64,000 nt of DNA from Agroathelia rolfsii. Lineage: Eukaryota; Basidiomycota; Agaricomycetes; Amylocorticiales; Amylocorticiaceae. Location of the stretch: the NCBI GenBank assembly GCA_018343915.1, contig JABRWF010000007.1:3906001-3970000 (forward strand), in the 5' to 3' direction. Positions 11,879 through 25,332 of the stretch are shown here, piece after piece. Every line of letters begins with the position of its first letter. Position 1 is the stretch's first letter. The notes below the pieces were generated by a model. The model saw nothing but the letters and a program-made list of their open reading frames with translations. It ran no database searches and was not told the origin of the DNA. The position numbers were made by a program, and so were the translations under genes.

Positions 11879-14800
11879 TTAACCCCTAGCAGTACGAAGT
11901 CTGTTATCCATCACTTCTCTGCGCGCCCATTCGCCCAAGGGACTGGCTCTAGCTCCAACGAGCGCTCGCCAAATCAATAGCCGGCCCGTCAATGCTTGCC
12001 AGATGGTCGCCCTTCGCTGATGGATGTGGAAACCATCGTGCTGTTTCTCTTCCTTACCATCAGCCATGCATGCCCTCCACAGTGCTTCGACAGTGGTGCC
12101 CCAGATGCGTAGTGAGTCCATACCAGTCTGGGCGATGCTGGTACTCGGTACATCCCATAACCGGTGTGAATGGTGCGGCGGGACGAGTGTGTCCGTAAAC
12201 TTGCGTTCTATAGCCATCGGTTGCCGCTGTATACTTGTCAAGGCGTCCCGTTCGATCGTCTTTTCCAGCTGACCCATCCAACTCAGAACTATTTCTAGAA
12301 GCGAAGGTAGTTCTGTGTTATCGCTGCCAGGGAGAAGTGATAGTCTCAAGATGATTGGTGTTGCGATCGAGCATACGTCCAAGGCTGCATGTGACGTAAA
12401 TTTCGTTAGTTTCGATCCTTTGAGGAAAGAGGGAGGTGTTCGAAAGATAACGTTGTACGGATGGTTATATGTCCACGTCTGTTTATTTGCTCACTTACCT
12501 TGACTACGTTTATCGGATAACAACAACTTTACACAGCGAGATAAGCATTGCTTCCATTCGCCTTGTGTGCTCCTTTCCATCCTAGGGGCGTCCAAGACGA
12601 TAACGATGTTTTCGACGATCCGCAGCCATGCTATGACCTCTTCGGGGGCGGGTAGTCTTTTGTGGAGTTGGATCTCTAGCCACGCTAAAAGGCCTTTCCG
12701 AAGCACAAGATGAGCGGTAGCATGACGCCGGCAGGTCAAGTTGGCCAGCACCTGCATTTATATTCAATCGTCAAAATCCAAAAAACACTTTCAAGCTTAC
12801 ATACCTCCAAGACGCCTCTTCTAAGCGCTCGATCCTTGTCTTCCAGACTTTGAAACAGGCTCGCGAGTAAGTCCCAGGTATGACGCCGCTTGAAGACTTG
12901 CCAGTCTGCGTTACTCAGCATACCGTCGGCGAGAAATCGTATAATCCATGCGCGTTCTTTCTTCCAATCGTCCGAGCTACTATATAGCATGCCGTACAAC
13001 ATTGGTACATCCTTTAAATCCAGAACCGGTCGCTGAAGCAGGAAGCGGGCCGTGTGCGTGTAGATAAAGTTGGCAGGGTAGAAGATCCCCCGCAGAGCGT
13101 GGAAAAGTAGCAAAGAAATGTATGATGGTACGCGCTGCACCTCATCTTCGTCATAGACCAACGCATCCTTGAGAAGATGCAGAAGATATGCGACATGCGG
13201 CTTTTCTTGAAGATCGGCACTCTGTAATAACAAACAGGATCAATGTCATGAAATAGACTTTTCAAAATAAATATAAATATAAACGAACCTCAAGGCACTT
13301 CCAAAATGCAATCAGCTGGAATAAGGCAAGCTGACGTATTTTGGCATGCTGACTGGATAGCATACGGATCAACATCCCAACGATGTTTGTACGCATAATC
13401 TGTACCCATCCCGTTCCCCTCTCTGGTGTCTTAGAAGAGAGCATATGTCCAAATAAAAGTGCCAAAAACACAGGGTCGTAATTGACCCCGTCTCCACCTT
13501 GCTGAAGATTAGCCTCATCACCATCCAAAGTCCTCCAATCGGGATAAGCTAAACTCATCCTCAGGATACGGACCGGGTCCAAGCCCTGAATGGCTCCAAG
13601 CATGGAATCTGATGAGGACGACCCAGGTGAAGTCCATAGATCGAGTAGCGAAGCAACCGATATTCTCCGTTCGTTCTCAAACCGTTTGCAGATATCAAGG
13701 ATTTGACGGTCAGGCAGCGACAGCGTGCCTGCGTAAATTGCAACCAATGGCTGGACGTGGGATAATTGCAAGGTATTGGAAGGATGCGTTAAGAAAAGGG
13801 CGTATAGAATGTCAATGATAGCAGATCTGCAAGGTGATTTTTCATCGCACAGTCCGGCAAATTCGGCATGATGTATGATCGATTGTAGGTGCTTGTTTAT
13901 AGTTGCGGGCTAGATGGGAAAGAGAAGAATTTCCTCGAATTAAAATCAAGGATACTGCGTAAAATCAGAGAAATTACCTTCATAGATGATGCATTTATCA
14001 TCGGTGGCAAGAGCGCAAGCGCTGCGCTATCGTTTATTCTATTTGCAATAATTGCGCTCACTAAGGGCTCGACGAGGTGAGTCTTGAGGCCAGAGGATGC
14101 CTTAATCAACAGAGCTTTGAAACTTTTAGTCTTCGTGACAACTCAATAACAAACAACATATATTTACCGAACTGCTTTAAGACACTTTCGATTTCAGGAT
14201 GGCTACTTCCCCCGGAGAAGTACCGTACCGACCATTTCAGCCCATAATCGACAACCAATACTACGAATGCCTGCGATATATTGCCTAGCGGTAGGCTAGC
14301 AACTGCCAGATCGAATATGAAAGGACAGACATTGTCAATTGCTAGAAGATTAACTTGGTCCTGAAGCAGCCGGAGTATCGTTCGATTTAAGGGAGCGACT
14401 AGAATACAAGCTTCTATCGTTGAGGAGCACATTTTCTGAAGCTCGTGTGAGGCATGTTCGCTGCCTAGTACGCTGAGAAGCTGAGACACGCAGACGCCGA
14501 GAGATTCAAGCGAACTATCGGGGAGGGAATGTGGAAGCATAGGTAAGTAATCTCCAATGGCACGGAACAGAATGCTCAAAACTTCGATGCTCATTTCTCG
14601 AATTTCTGCATGCGTAAGCTTCTGAATGATATCCTCCAAGGATAACACAGAGGAATAGATCAAATCCGAGAAAATAGAGGCTATAGTTGGCGTCCAGAAT
14701 CTTGGATGGGACGATAAAATCGAGGACAAATCCTGGCGATTGAGAGGTGCGCTGGATGATGACGACCATCGGGATTTTGCTACATCAATTACCGTCGGTA

Positions 14801-17800
14801 GATCCCAAGAGTGGGTAGGCGGGAGGTTCCCTTTCACACCTATGATTACCTGGCTCTCCAAAGCTTGCGCAGCAAGTATATCCAGCGATGATGCATGATG
14901 AGAGGTCTGACGGGAGCGCAGCAACTGAGAGATTCTTCGACAAAGCTCCTTTTCAATGTTGGCCTGTTCGTTGGCGGACACTATCTTACGTTGTATAACA
15001 CCTGAAACTTCGCCAAGAATGACATCACTGTAAGAACTTTCCATTGCGGGGGAGGTGAGAGCGTCCAACACGGGAAGAAGTTGCTCCAAGTCCATGTATT
15101 TGACCCAGAACAATAGAGACTATTCTGAAAATGAGAAAATTGAAATATTAACAATAAGTATTTGCGTACTTCAGACCCGTCGCTATCAAACTTTTCCTTA
15201 AGAAGGTCTTCATAACATTTAGAAGTAACGTGGGAAATCCGCCTTATATCTTCTGAGTCATGGGCATTGAGGACCGCCTCTATAAGGCGATGTAGCTCTG
15301 AGGAATATTTATTAGGATTCGTTCTTATTACGTTTGGAATTCTTCTTACCATGCTTCGTTGGGCTATCTAATCGTGTTGTGAAATACAGCGTCAAAAGAG
15401 GTTGTATAGCGACAAAGATGAGGTCCTTGATGTTGTTTACACAGCCCTCTGAGAAGATACCGCGTGCTATCATAAAAGTCTCGAGAAGAAATGCAAGAAG
15501 TGTTTGTCTAGCGCCGGCTTCCGTGTGCAATTTCAAGGCGTGGCCTATAAGGACTATTGCGGATCTAAATACTGCGTCCTTTGGCCTTTCTTGCGTCAAG
15601 CGTTTCAGTAGAGTGGCGCGACGCGTAGGAGAGAAGTCCTCGAGCCTTGAATGAATGAAAAGTTGATCGAATCTCAAGCTTTATACAAAATCAGACTCTA
15701 ATAGTCTTTTTTGGAGAATTTAGTGATGCTCACCGGCACATAACTTTAGAAGGTTCTTTCATTAGATCTAAAGCAGGCCATAGAAGATTGAAAGCAGGAG
15801 GTAACATGTCGACAAAATCGGGTAGAGCGGGAGGATATAACTTGGACACAAATTCGAAGACTCGACAAAGTTCCAGTGGTATGGGTGGCTCCTGTAGAAG
15901 CCTTATCCAATCAATTAACTCGTACGCGGCATTTCTCATGGAATTGGATGTTTCGTCTGCGAGCGCTTTTCAGTTAATTACTCGATCAAATACTCTAATT
16001 AAAAAACACATACAAGGTGGCAAACCCTCAATTTGGTCTAAGAACACAGTTATCGATTGACTAGGCACCAACGATGGTCCATTCGAAGGTAAAAAATCAG
16101 ACAGCAGAGAAAGTGCAAGGTTCGCTTCACGTCGAATGGCGGCGGTCATAATCGGTCGCTTGGAGATATCCTCGCCGAGGGAACCATTACTTAAACGGTG
16201 AGCTATAGCACGTAGCCCGGACAAATCGTTCGTATTCAAGGAGAGGCGATAAAGGAGCTTGCGGATAAATGTTGTAACAGCCAGGCAGTCAGATGGAGAA
16301 AACATCGCCTTAGGAGACGAAAACTTCAGTTGTAACTGTTCGATAACAGTGGCAAGAAGTGGACTGAATGTCGTTGATGGCGACCCAGAGCTATGCACTT
16401 GGACATCCAGGTCCTCGACTTCAGATCCATCTTTATCGTGACTTTTTAATATCAGGGTATCCATTGCCTCGATGTATTTGTAAGGCGTTTTTAAGCATCG
16501 TTGGATGCAGTCGTCCAGAAATTCCAGCACAGACACTTTCTCATCTGTTAACAAGGCACCATCAGGCGACTCAGTACCAGAGCTTCGAGAGTTCGTCGGA
16601 AGTGCTGAGAGCCATGAAGGAAGGTCATCAGGACAGTTTTGAAAAAGTATGCTCTTTGACAAAATCTCCCGTAGCGCCTTGCCCAGAGCAGAACGCACAA
16701 CTGCAGAGGGTGTCGCGACATAGATAGAGAGCATAGTATATAAATAACTGTGAGGGGAGGCTGCTACTCACGAAAGTTAGTATAGATGTACTAGCTGTAC
16801 TTTTTCGTAGGGTACACACCTGGTTTTACCGTCCAGGCAAACTGATCACTACGACCAAGTAGACGAATGATGTGGAGTTGGCGGACTAGGTCAAGTCTCG
16901 TAGAGCTATCGGTGCACGTATCATCTGAGAAGCCTATGAGAACTTTTCCTACGTCGAATCTGACCTCGTCTACAAGACCAGGGAGATGTGTTTGGTATAG
17001 CCATAGGAGCCTTTGTGCACTTTCTTTCAGAAGTACAGCCTTCTGCGAGTTAGAACCCGCCGGCCACTTCTGCTGAGAAAAGGCGACAATGACTTTGAAA
17101 TCGGGAACACGTCTCCTGGCCTCGTATTCTACCTCTCCTACGCGACGTGTCCACTGGCCAGAATCGTCTTCCTCGAGCGTATCTGCAATAGTCTTAAAAC
17201 AAGAAACGACTCGACCAAATTTGTGTAGACATTTTGCTAGGGCCAGTGCTGTAGAATGCTGAACGATTGCCGATGTGGACTGTAATCCTTTCGTGAAGTT
17301 AATCCTCGACTGCACCAATGGTAGGATGTTCTCCATTACGTTCACTAGGGAAGGAGGAGAAGGGTGATAGAGCCCGCCTGATGAGAACTTGAACGAGTCG
17401 GTGGGTATCGGAAGCGAGATAACGGCGCCAAGAAATGCAATATTAGCTAGCCATTTCGTGGATAATCGCGGTTCTAGAGTGAGGGCGGCAGCCGTCCAAT
17501 ACCTATTTGGGCAGCGAAAGGAGTTTGAACCATATATCTCATGTTAAAAACATGATGCATACCCTGCTACGAGTTCGGGGCAGGCGTGCAGAATCTTTGA
17601 TGCTAACTCCTGCTGTCTAGCATCCTCATTAATTTTAAGGGACTTGAGCACGTTTGCCAAAATCTTATTGTGCACTTTCCCGCCGATCTTTGACCTTTCT
17701 TCCTCTTCGTCGCCGCTGCCTTCCTGAGTTGAACGACTATACCAGCCTTGGTCCTTAAAACAAATCCCCGCACCAGGCCGAGTACATATAGCAAGAAGGA

Positions 17801-19023
17801 AGTGATGCGCAACATCAGCGGGAATTGAATTAGGATCACCCTCTTCTTCCGGTGAGATACGCTCATAAAGCTTCAAAATCTGTTATGAGAAATATAATTT
17901 TGACCCTTAATCATTTCACTCATATTCAGTCATATCAGAATGCGCACCTGTGCGATAGTTGTTTCATTGAATAGCCCAATCTTCAGAGTACGTTTGATCT
18001 TCGGATCCAACCAGAGACCGGTCCAGCATATCTCTAAAACACGTCTCACAACTGAATACGAGTCCTGGCCAATTCCCTTGAAAACAGACAAGAATACATC
18101 GCGATGCTGCTCAATGAAAAATGTCTTTAGGGATAATGGGGTCTTTGAATCGACGAATGAGGTGATGAACAAAATATACGCTGTTCGAATATCTATGGGA
18201 TATCATATTAGCATATGCGTAACCGAGTAGAGAAGAACTGCTCACCAGGTTGGGAGACCGAAACAGGATTTTTTCCATCTTTGCGACGCATATAAAGTAG
18301 TTTAGAAAGAGACTAAATATGCATGATTATTTTCGAGCTTCCGAGTAGCCAAGCGACAAACCTTTGTTTCCCATGCAAAATTTTCCAAGAGGTTTTTGCG
18401 TTCCCAGCCCCCACCAAAATTGGAAATTGTATAAAAGAGTCTAAGGGTTACAAGATTCAGTTCCGCATGGGAGCCAGCGACTTGTGCGTTAAGTTTGCGA
18501 ATCCATGATGGTGACAGAAGAGTTTTGATCATTCCTTGGCCAAGCGAGTAAAACGTGTAGTGGAAAGAAACAAGTCTGAGGACATTGGCTGCAACTGCAA
18601 CAAATAGGGAAGTGAGTTGGAAGTTGTGCTGATAAATTGTAAGTAAGTATTCTTTGGATAAAAGACGAGGGAGGGGGTCTCACATGAGAGATGCCTGACC
18701 AAGCCAAGAAAAAGTCATGTGCGCCTGGGTCTGCTTCCAGCCATGATTGGGCCAGGATAATACGTGGATCGTTTGGTGGCACAGCAACCTCGTTCGATTT
18801 CACCGTGAATTGATTGCGCAGGGTGATCAGAGCTATATCACTCATGAGTATTCCGATAACTAGAGGAGCAATTTGTTCAGTGACCATCATTGAGGCCATC
18901 CTCGCTTTTCAAAGCCTTTCTTATTTCCGGACCAGAGGAAAATTGACCTCTAGAAGTAGCATGCTTGGGTTTGTCGCCGAGTTGAATTTTGGCTCGTTTT
19001 CGAGGTCTTTGAGAGGACTCCAT
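11879..19023 (-). CDS. URB1: Nucleolar pre-ribosomal-associated protein Urb1/Npa1
   Basis: Very large helical-repeat protein (roughly 2,000 residues, more than a dozen short introns) needed for early 60S pre-ribosome assembly in the nucleolus. The start ATG is at 19023: MESSQRPRKRAKIQLGDKPK with a basic NLS-like patch. An intron then joins GLND to VIALITLRNQFTVKSNE and WLEADPGAHDFFLAWSGISH, the start of the Npa1 N-terminal domain. The open exons 17876-17544, 17345-16791, 16734-15970, 15677-15312 and 15113-14106 form the middle. The C-terminal Urb1 domain is clear at about 13230-12500 (QRVPSYISLLLFHALRGI; LKDVPMLYGMLYSSSDDW; ERAWIIRFLADGMLSNADW; VLEVLANLTCRR). Last exon ends DNRLRTARG at 11879. 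All exons stay open; no break seen. It is convergent with the hydrolase. Confidence 0.85.
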
Positions 19024-21204
19024 AGCAGCGAAGGCTTGCAGAATTCAGAGACGAGTTTGCTTCAAATAAGCAGCAGTATCAGAGCGTTCCAGCGCAGAAA
19101 CCTGTCAGTTTTAGACGACCACAAAAACCTCAAGTTGAGTTGCTGCCACTGGCAGTACTTGGACGGATTCGGAGCTTGCTAGTGGGATAATTTCCAGCCT
19201 CAGGCGGGCTGCTAGTGAGCCTTTTGTGACTGCTTCCGTGTGGTGGCGCTAAGGTTTTAACCCTTCACATATTCACATTGAAGTCAGCGTTACCAAAATA
19301 CTATCGTCAATTGACGAGCAGGTCACTTGTATCATGTACGATACGATACCAGCTCTATTAGTACCAGTAATATTACTGTGGCCGAGTACTTGCACCGAGT
19401 TGAAATTCTAATCCATGCTGTTTGAAGCATCGTATTTGAGGTCACATGATTCAAGTTAGGTAGATCAGATGTATATGTATAAACTCCTTTTGATATCTCG
19501 TACTTTGTCCATTTCCTTCATAACATCATGTACAAGGGCGAACGGAGCAATATTCTTGCTCTGGCTTATAACAAGTTAGTCAAAGCTGAAAGCTTGTGTA
19601 AATGTAGCTAACTTGAACTAACTACATCCGATTCTACAACTTGGATCCTCTCGAAGTTGAATATCAATGCCAGTGTCTGTTGAACTTGTCCAGATTCCAA
19701 CTTCTAAATAATGCCACTACCTTCAAGTCAGAAATGAATTAACTGAACACCAATCACCAACCGATATATTATCAATTATCAATCATGTCAACTATGTCCT
19801 AGTACTACTAGTGGACTATTACTAGTAGTACTCAGGTTAATAGGACCCGAGCGCTTGCTAGTCATGGTGACAGACCATCCTGTGAGTTCCTGTTACCTGG
19901 GATTGAGCAAGCAGAAAAGGGCTCATAATAACATCTCAACCCTCCCCCCCCCCGGAGTTTTAGGTTCTGGCTAGTAATCACTGGTAGGAAGTCGGAGACT
20001 CGGATAAACCTCTCTTCTGCTTCCCCCGGCCGGAGCTAGGCACACAACAAAATAGATGGATCATATTAATGTGTCTATACAGCATTCATGTCTTGAATAA
20101 GGAGCAGCCATGACAGTAGCCAACTGACGATACGCTCCTCGGCATAGACAAGCATAATGGACTATTCGCTGAGCCAGACTACCACCACAATGGTGTCTTG
20201 AATGAGGAAGCGCTCACCTGATATAAATTATAGTCTATGATCAGAGTTAGCAATTTTTTATAATCTTTCTCTAGGCAATCGTAATGATAAATAATTGCAA
20301 CACCTTTGAGTCGCAATGTCAAAGATGTCGACACTATGCCAGTGGAGTGGCAAATGTATACTAACGATATATATCGGAGTTGACTGCTGGCGATGCCCTG
20401 ATTGCAATCGGGTGCAGCTATCGTAATTGCCCCCGTGAGCGGCGGACTCGTGTAGTTGAAGCGCTAAAGGATCACCTTCATGTATTATGCATGGGGTTAG
20501 ATACATGATTAGATATACAATGAAACACCTAGGCCGCCGGATTTAGTTTAAGGTTCGGTAGAGCACTACTAGTAGTATTGCTGGTTAGTCAGAGCCATGA
20601 TGATCCAGTAACCAGTTATCCTTGCCAATCACCTTTGCGCTCTGAAAAAGCTTTAGATCTTCAGACCCCAAGTCCAAGTTGGTGAAGCCGCTGAAGCTCG
20701 TTTGGCACGTTCTCCAAGTTTTATGAAGTTGCTTACGTAAATTATATTCCCACGTGCCGGAAGTATTCTGCTGTAATACAGGGTTCTTTGATGCTACAAG
20801 TTTTGAATCATCGATCATCATCATATTGATCAATAACTAGCCTAACCCACAGTAACAACTGAACTCCTATGGGAACCAGCAAATATTATTATCTCAATCA
20901 TAATTCAACTCCCAGCATCTTGATTGACATGAAAAAACATGGCGACTATATTATTGATGCTTGCTGGCCAATCAATCAGCACCCGACGGCTGCAGGCGCT
21001 CATTCTCAGGCCCACCGTTTCTTATGATCTCACGACATTGCCACTAGTCAAATTACTGCTACATTTCGCTTCAACTATATTCTCACTCTCACGCCAAGAT
21101 AAACCGGCTAGGAGCACTGTGTGAATGTTGAATACGATGCGCATTGTCAGTGGACTACTTAAACCACCCGTACGTTTCGCTGGAGGTTGTCACCATTGCC
21201 CAAG
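19024..21204. other. Long intergenic region with palindromes
   Basis: About 2.2 kb with no supportable gene. It contains a perfect inverted repeat at 19801-19832, a C-run near 19942-19953, and a shorter ACTACTAGTAGT palindrome near 20566. Presumably holds the URB1 and oxidoreductase promoters. Confidence 0.5.
19801..19832. repeat. Perfect 12-bp inverted repeat with 8-bp loop
   Basis: AGTACTACTAGT (19801-19812), spacer GGACTATT, then its exact reverse complement ACTAGTAGTACT (19821-19832). A related 12-bp self-complementary ACTACTAGTAGT occurs near 20566. Function unknown. Confidence 0.8.
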
Positions 21205-23185
21205 ATGCCTGGAATTGCCTCCCTAGCTCTGCTCTCGCTCGGCTTCTTCTCTGCCACTCCTGCACTTGGGGCTAGCGTGCACGCTTCCTCAGCAGCAGCA
21301 GCATGTTCTGCTATACAACAGGCCATCTCTAGTGCCTCGGCTGTTTACTATCCGGGTAGTGCCAACTACACTGCTGGTAAGCTTGTTCTAAACTTTAGAG
21401 ACGTATCTATCCAACTCAACTCTTATACCGAAGACATCGATCATTTCGCTGTCTCTTCAAATCAGAACTCGACTTGTACTGTAGAGCCTGGAACAGCTGA
21501 GGATGTATCCGCCATTGTCTGTATTAATTATCTCGAGCAATCCATGGCACCACTCTTACATCTATCTATCTTTTAATATAGATGAAGATCGTGGGCTCGA
21601 CACGCACGCCGTTCGCTGTAAGTATCTCATACCGGCTCCCAAGTCAGCAGCAGTATCTGACGTATCCTTTAGGTCAAGGGCGCTGGGCACACTTTCAATC
21701 AGAACTTCTCGTCCACCCTTGGTGTACAAATTGCCATGTCTCGTTTCAATCAAGTTATTTATAACGAAGCAGAAAGTACTGCCACGATCGGCATGGGCCT
21801 CACTTGGGATGTCGTATACGATGCTCTGGATGCCTATAACGTGAGTGTTGTAGGTGGTCGTGCTCCTGGTGTCGGCGTCGGTGGCTTCAGTCTTGGTGGT
21901 GGTATGTACACTATTTCAACACAGGTGTAGTCTCTGACAGTGGCTGCCAGGCTACTCATTCCAAACCAACGAATACGGTCTCACCGTCGACAACATTGTC
22001 TCTCTTGAGCTTGTCCTGCCAAACGGCACCATTACAAACGTCACTAACGAGTCCGATTCTGATCTCTTCTGGGCTCTTCGCGGTGGCCTCAACAACTACG
22101 TACGCTTTTCAGCAGAAATTCCAAAGCAACTGCACTAAATATACTCTGCTTATTTACAGGGTATTGTTACCACTATTACTATGGATGCTCACGCTCAGGG
22201 TGCCGTCTGGGTAAGATACGCCGTGATTTGAAAAGGTTCGCTTCTAAATCTCAATCTCAACAGGGTGGTCAAATCCTCTACGACAGCACCCAGGCAGATG
22301 CTGTTGCTGCTGCTATGCTCAACTACAGCTCGGGCACTAGCGACGAGTATATCAAATCTGGCATGGTTTGCACTTACATGTACTTGGAAGGCGAGGTAAA
22401 CGCAAGCCCTTGTTTTGTCTGATATGTATCTGAATGCAGCGCCATCTCTAGATGATCATTATGGTCAACTTGTATTACAATGCACCCAGTGCGCCCGCCG
22501 GTGTCTACGATCAGTTCCTTGCTATTCCATCTATTTCTACTGACATTGGTACCCGCTCGTACTACTCACTCCTGGTCAGCGCCGGTACCCAAACCGTGAA
22601 TGACCTGAGGTGCGTTCTGATTGATCCCCACATATGTGCATTAACCAATCAACAACTTTAGGGGCATTTACGAGACTGTGTCTCACACTGCCTTGACATC
22701 GACTATTTTGGATGCCGTTGCCAACGAGACCCAAGTGAGTTAGACCTACGTGCTGCTACTCGTAAATCAGACACTTATTCTTTTGTCTGCAGTTCTGGAG
22801 CAATGCACTCGGAAACAGCTCTTTGGCGCTTAATGCCTATGTCATTGAGCCATTCATGCCGGCTGCATACTCTTATGCCAAAGTCCCTTCGGCATACCCA
22901 CCCCTTCGCAATGAAACTGTCTACCCGATGAATGTCTACAATGCATGGACGGATCCCGCAGATGACACTGAAATGATCCTTGCGGCTAAGGAATCCACTG
23001 CACAATTGCAAAGTGTTGCGGCATCCGAGGGCCTTCTCGGCTCCTACTCGTATGTTAACTACGCCATCTATGATGCCACGCTTGAATCGCTGTACGGTGA
23101 TAACGTCGCCCGTCTCACTGAGATCAAGCACAGGGTAGACCCTGAGAACATCATGGGTCTTACTGGTGGCTTTAAATTCTGGTGA
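21205..23185 (+). CDS. Secreted FAD-linked oxidoreductase (berberine-bridge-enzyme-like)
   Basis: Secreted flavoprotein of the PCMH/BBE-like family (oligosaccharide or alcohol oxidases and secondary-metabolite oxidases). Start ATG 21205 gives a signal peptide, MPGIASLALLSLGFFSATPA. Exons then read MKIVGSTRTPFA/VKGAGHTFNQNFSSTLG; the His is the expected covalent FAD attachment site. Next come GGRAPGVGVGGFSLGG/GYSFQ, EYGLTVDNIVSLELVLPNG and DLFWALRGGLNNY, typical of the FAD domain, and a substrate domain across several introns. The C-terminus is the BBE motif: YVNYAIYDATLESLYGDN, RLTEIKHRVDPENI, ending GLTGGFKFW. I see no Cys at the second FAD-linking position (GGGYSFQTNEYG), so single covalent attachment is expected. 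About eight short introns; intact. Substrate unknown. Confidence 0.87.
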
Positions 23186-25332
23186 AAAGGGTAGCTACGA
23201 GCTTCAACCCTTACAAAATGTGATCGCTATTCATTATTCAATCTGCACTTGCTCCATTGTCATTTCCTTCACCTCCGGGGAACTTTTTCAAACTTACTTA
23301 TCATCTGCATTATTTAAAATCGCTACCGGACCACTAGTATCATTCTAGGAAGTAAATACAGGAATCATAATTTCTTATTGCATTTAGATTTGAGATTGGT
23401 ATGACAAGACCGACTAGTATATCCAGCGAGCTTGAAAAATATTATGGCAATGCATTTCCGTGGGCGTCGAAGTACGCTTTTGCATTTAGTCTGCAATCCC
23501 AAATCCACCCACAATTTTCTTCATGCATTCAAAATAGGCGATATCTGCCAGTGAGAGGTTGAAATCAAGGGCCACATTTTATTTACCAGAAAATTGGTTC
23601 GAACTCAGCATGTATATCACATGCAAACTTGAGGCCTGTTGCATACAGTGCACTAAATAACATTCATGCCAGTATACTAATCAACGGAGAGCCGTAACTC
23701 AGCTTCCTAATAGCGGGTTTACAACAATGAACTCTCCAGCGTGATGGTGGCCGTTCGGAGTCAACGTTTAATGTTCCATGCTAAACTCACTTGGATCGGA
23801 TACCACTCAGGCTGGTAACACGTCACGATATTTTTCATTCTAATTCTCAAATCAAGAATCGAATTCACTTTTAGTTCCTGAGTTTCAGGCTTGACACAAT
23901 AGATAGAATTATCGTAAACAATTGTCTCGAGGAGAAGGGAGTGGGGGTGGCTTGGATAGTTCAGGCTGATGGTTGTCGTTGGCTAATGCCACTGCTGCTG
24001 AAATATTTTATGGCGAGTGCTCACATCATAATGAGACCATTTTAATATATCGGTCTTGACTGATGGAGCATATGGTATGTCATTGGAGACACTATTAGCA
24101 TTGACGAAGACGGTTATGCAGGCATGTGCACAGAAGGATTCTATCGCAGTCGACCACATGATGCCGGTGTCCGAAGATGAAAGATGTTTACATAAATCTT
24201 ACGTGATCAACTGATCAACTCCACCTTGAGAACTTTGAACTTGCGTCTCGGAATGAACACTACACAGCACTATGCATCGCATTTGAATTGCCGCATTCAT
24301 AGCGGCACGATATCAGTGACAACCTGTTTAGTATACACTACCTAATAAGAACTAATAGTAGTATATGAATCATATAATATGATATGCTGGGCAGCCCGAG
24401 ACTCTTCTCCTTCTCCGGGTCAGCAGTTCCCAGCTAAACGACATGCTTCCTCCACGCTTCAGCCTATATTTATCCAAACCTGCGATATACCATCTCAGTG
24501 TCACAGCGGCGCATCGCCAACACCTCTTCCTGGCAGTTTTCTTTCACGGCTTTTGTGTCCAGTCATCACTATACATCACTCCCCGCTTCTGTCAATTCAT
24601 TAGCAGCATAACGCCGGACCGGCTTCCCAAGTCGTCATCTTCAATTTCTAGGAACACAGATTGTGTCTTTTCTACCCATTATGATGCTCAATAGTCGCAG
24701 CCCTGGTCCAGTCTTACGATACAGCCCGGACTTACTAGACCGCATATTGGCACCCTTGCGGATGGGGCTCTGATATCTAACAAAAGTACCAGGTCTGTGT
24801 TCTATCTTATTCTGCTTAAATCCTAGGACAAAGACCAATAGAAACCAGTGTGGCCCGGGTTATCTTGCTTACAGAGGTTAGACTAGTGTGTATGACTTCG
24901 ATGTATTGAAATTCTAACGCTAGATGAAGAAAACACGCCCATCTAGTACATGTATGAGTAAAAACTTTGCGTTATAGACTCACCCTTCGCGTGCTCTTAT
25001 TTGCTCATCCCGCCATCCGCCCTCGGGAGCAATGAAATTACATTATAGTCTAGTGTCTCATGAATATACCCGATGCTTCCCATTGCTAATACTTTGTCTG
25101 CGTCACGCTATCGCAGCACTACTACCTAGTAGGCTTCATCTGCCTTGCTGGGAGAAGACATATGAAGTAATCGTGTGCGATGTATACCCACTCTTGCGTT
25201 ATATCAGTGCACGCGCCCTTCGAGTCTGGTAAGTATAAAAGGTTTATTATCCACTGCAATCAAGAATCGTTACAGAACCCATTGGCTCTGAGCAACTTCA
25301 AGGCATTCTCCTGAGTCCTTCGTTCGTCAACC
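23186..25332. other. Intergenic region before the first aspartic protease
   Basis: About 2.1 kb, AT-rich, no supportable gene or repeat. A TATA-like AAGTATAAAAGG near 25232 lies about 100 bp upstream of the protease start. Confidence 0.5.
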
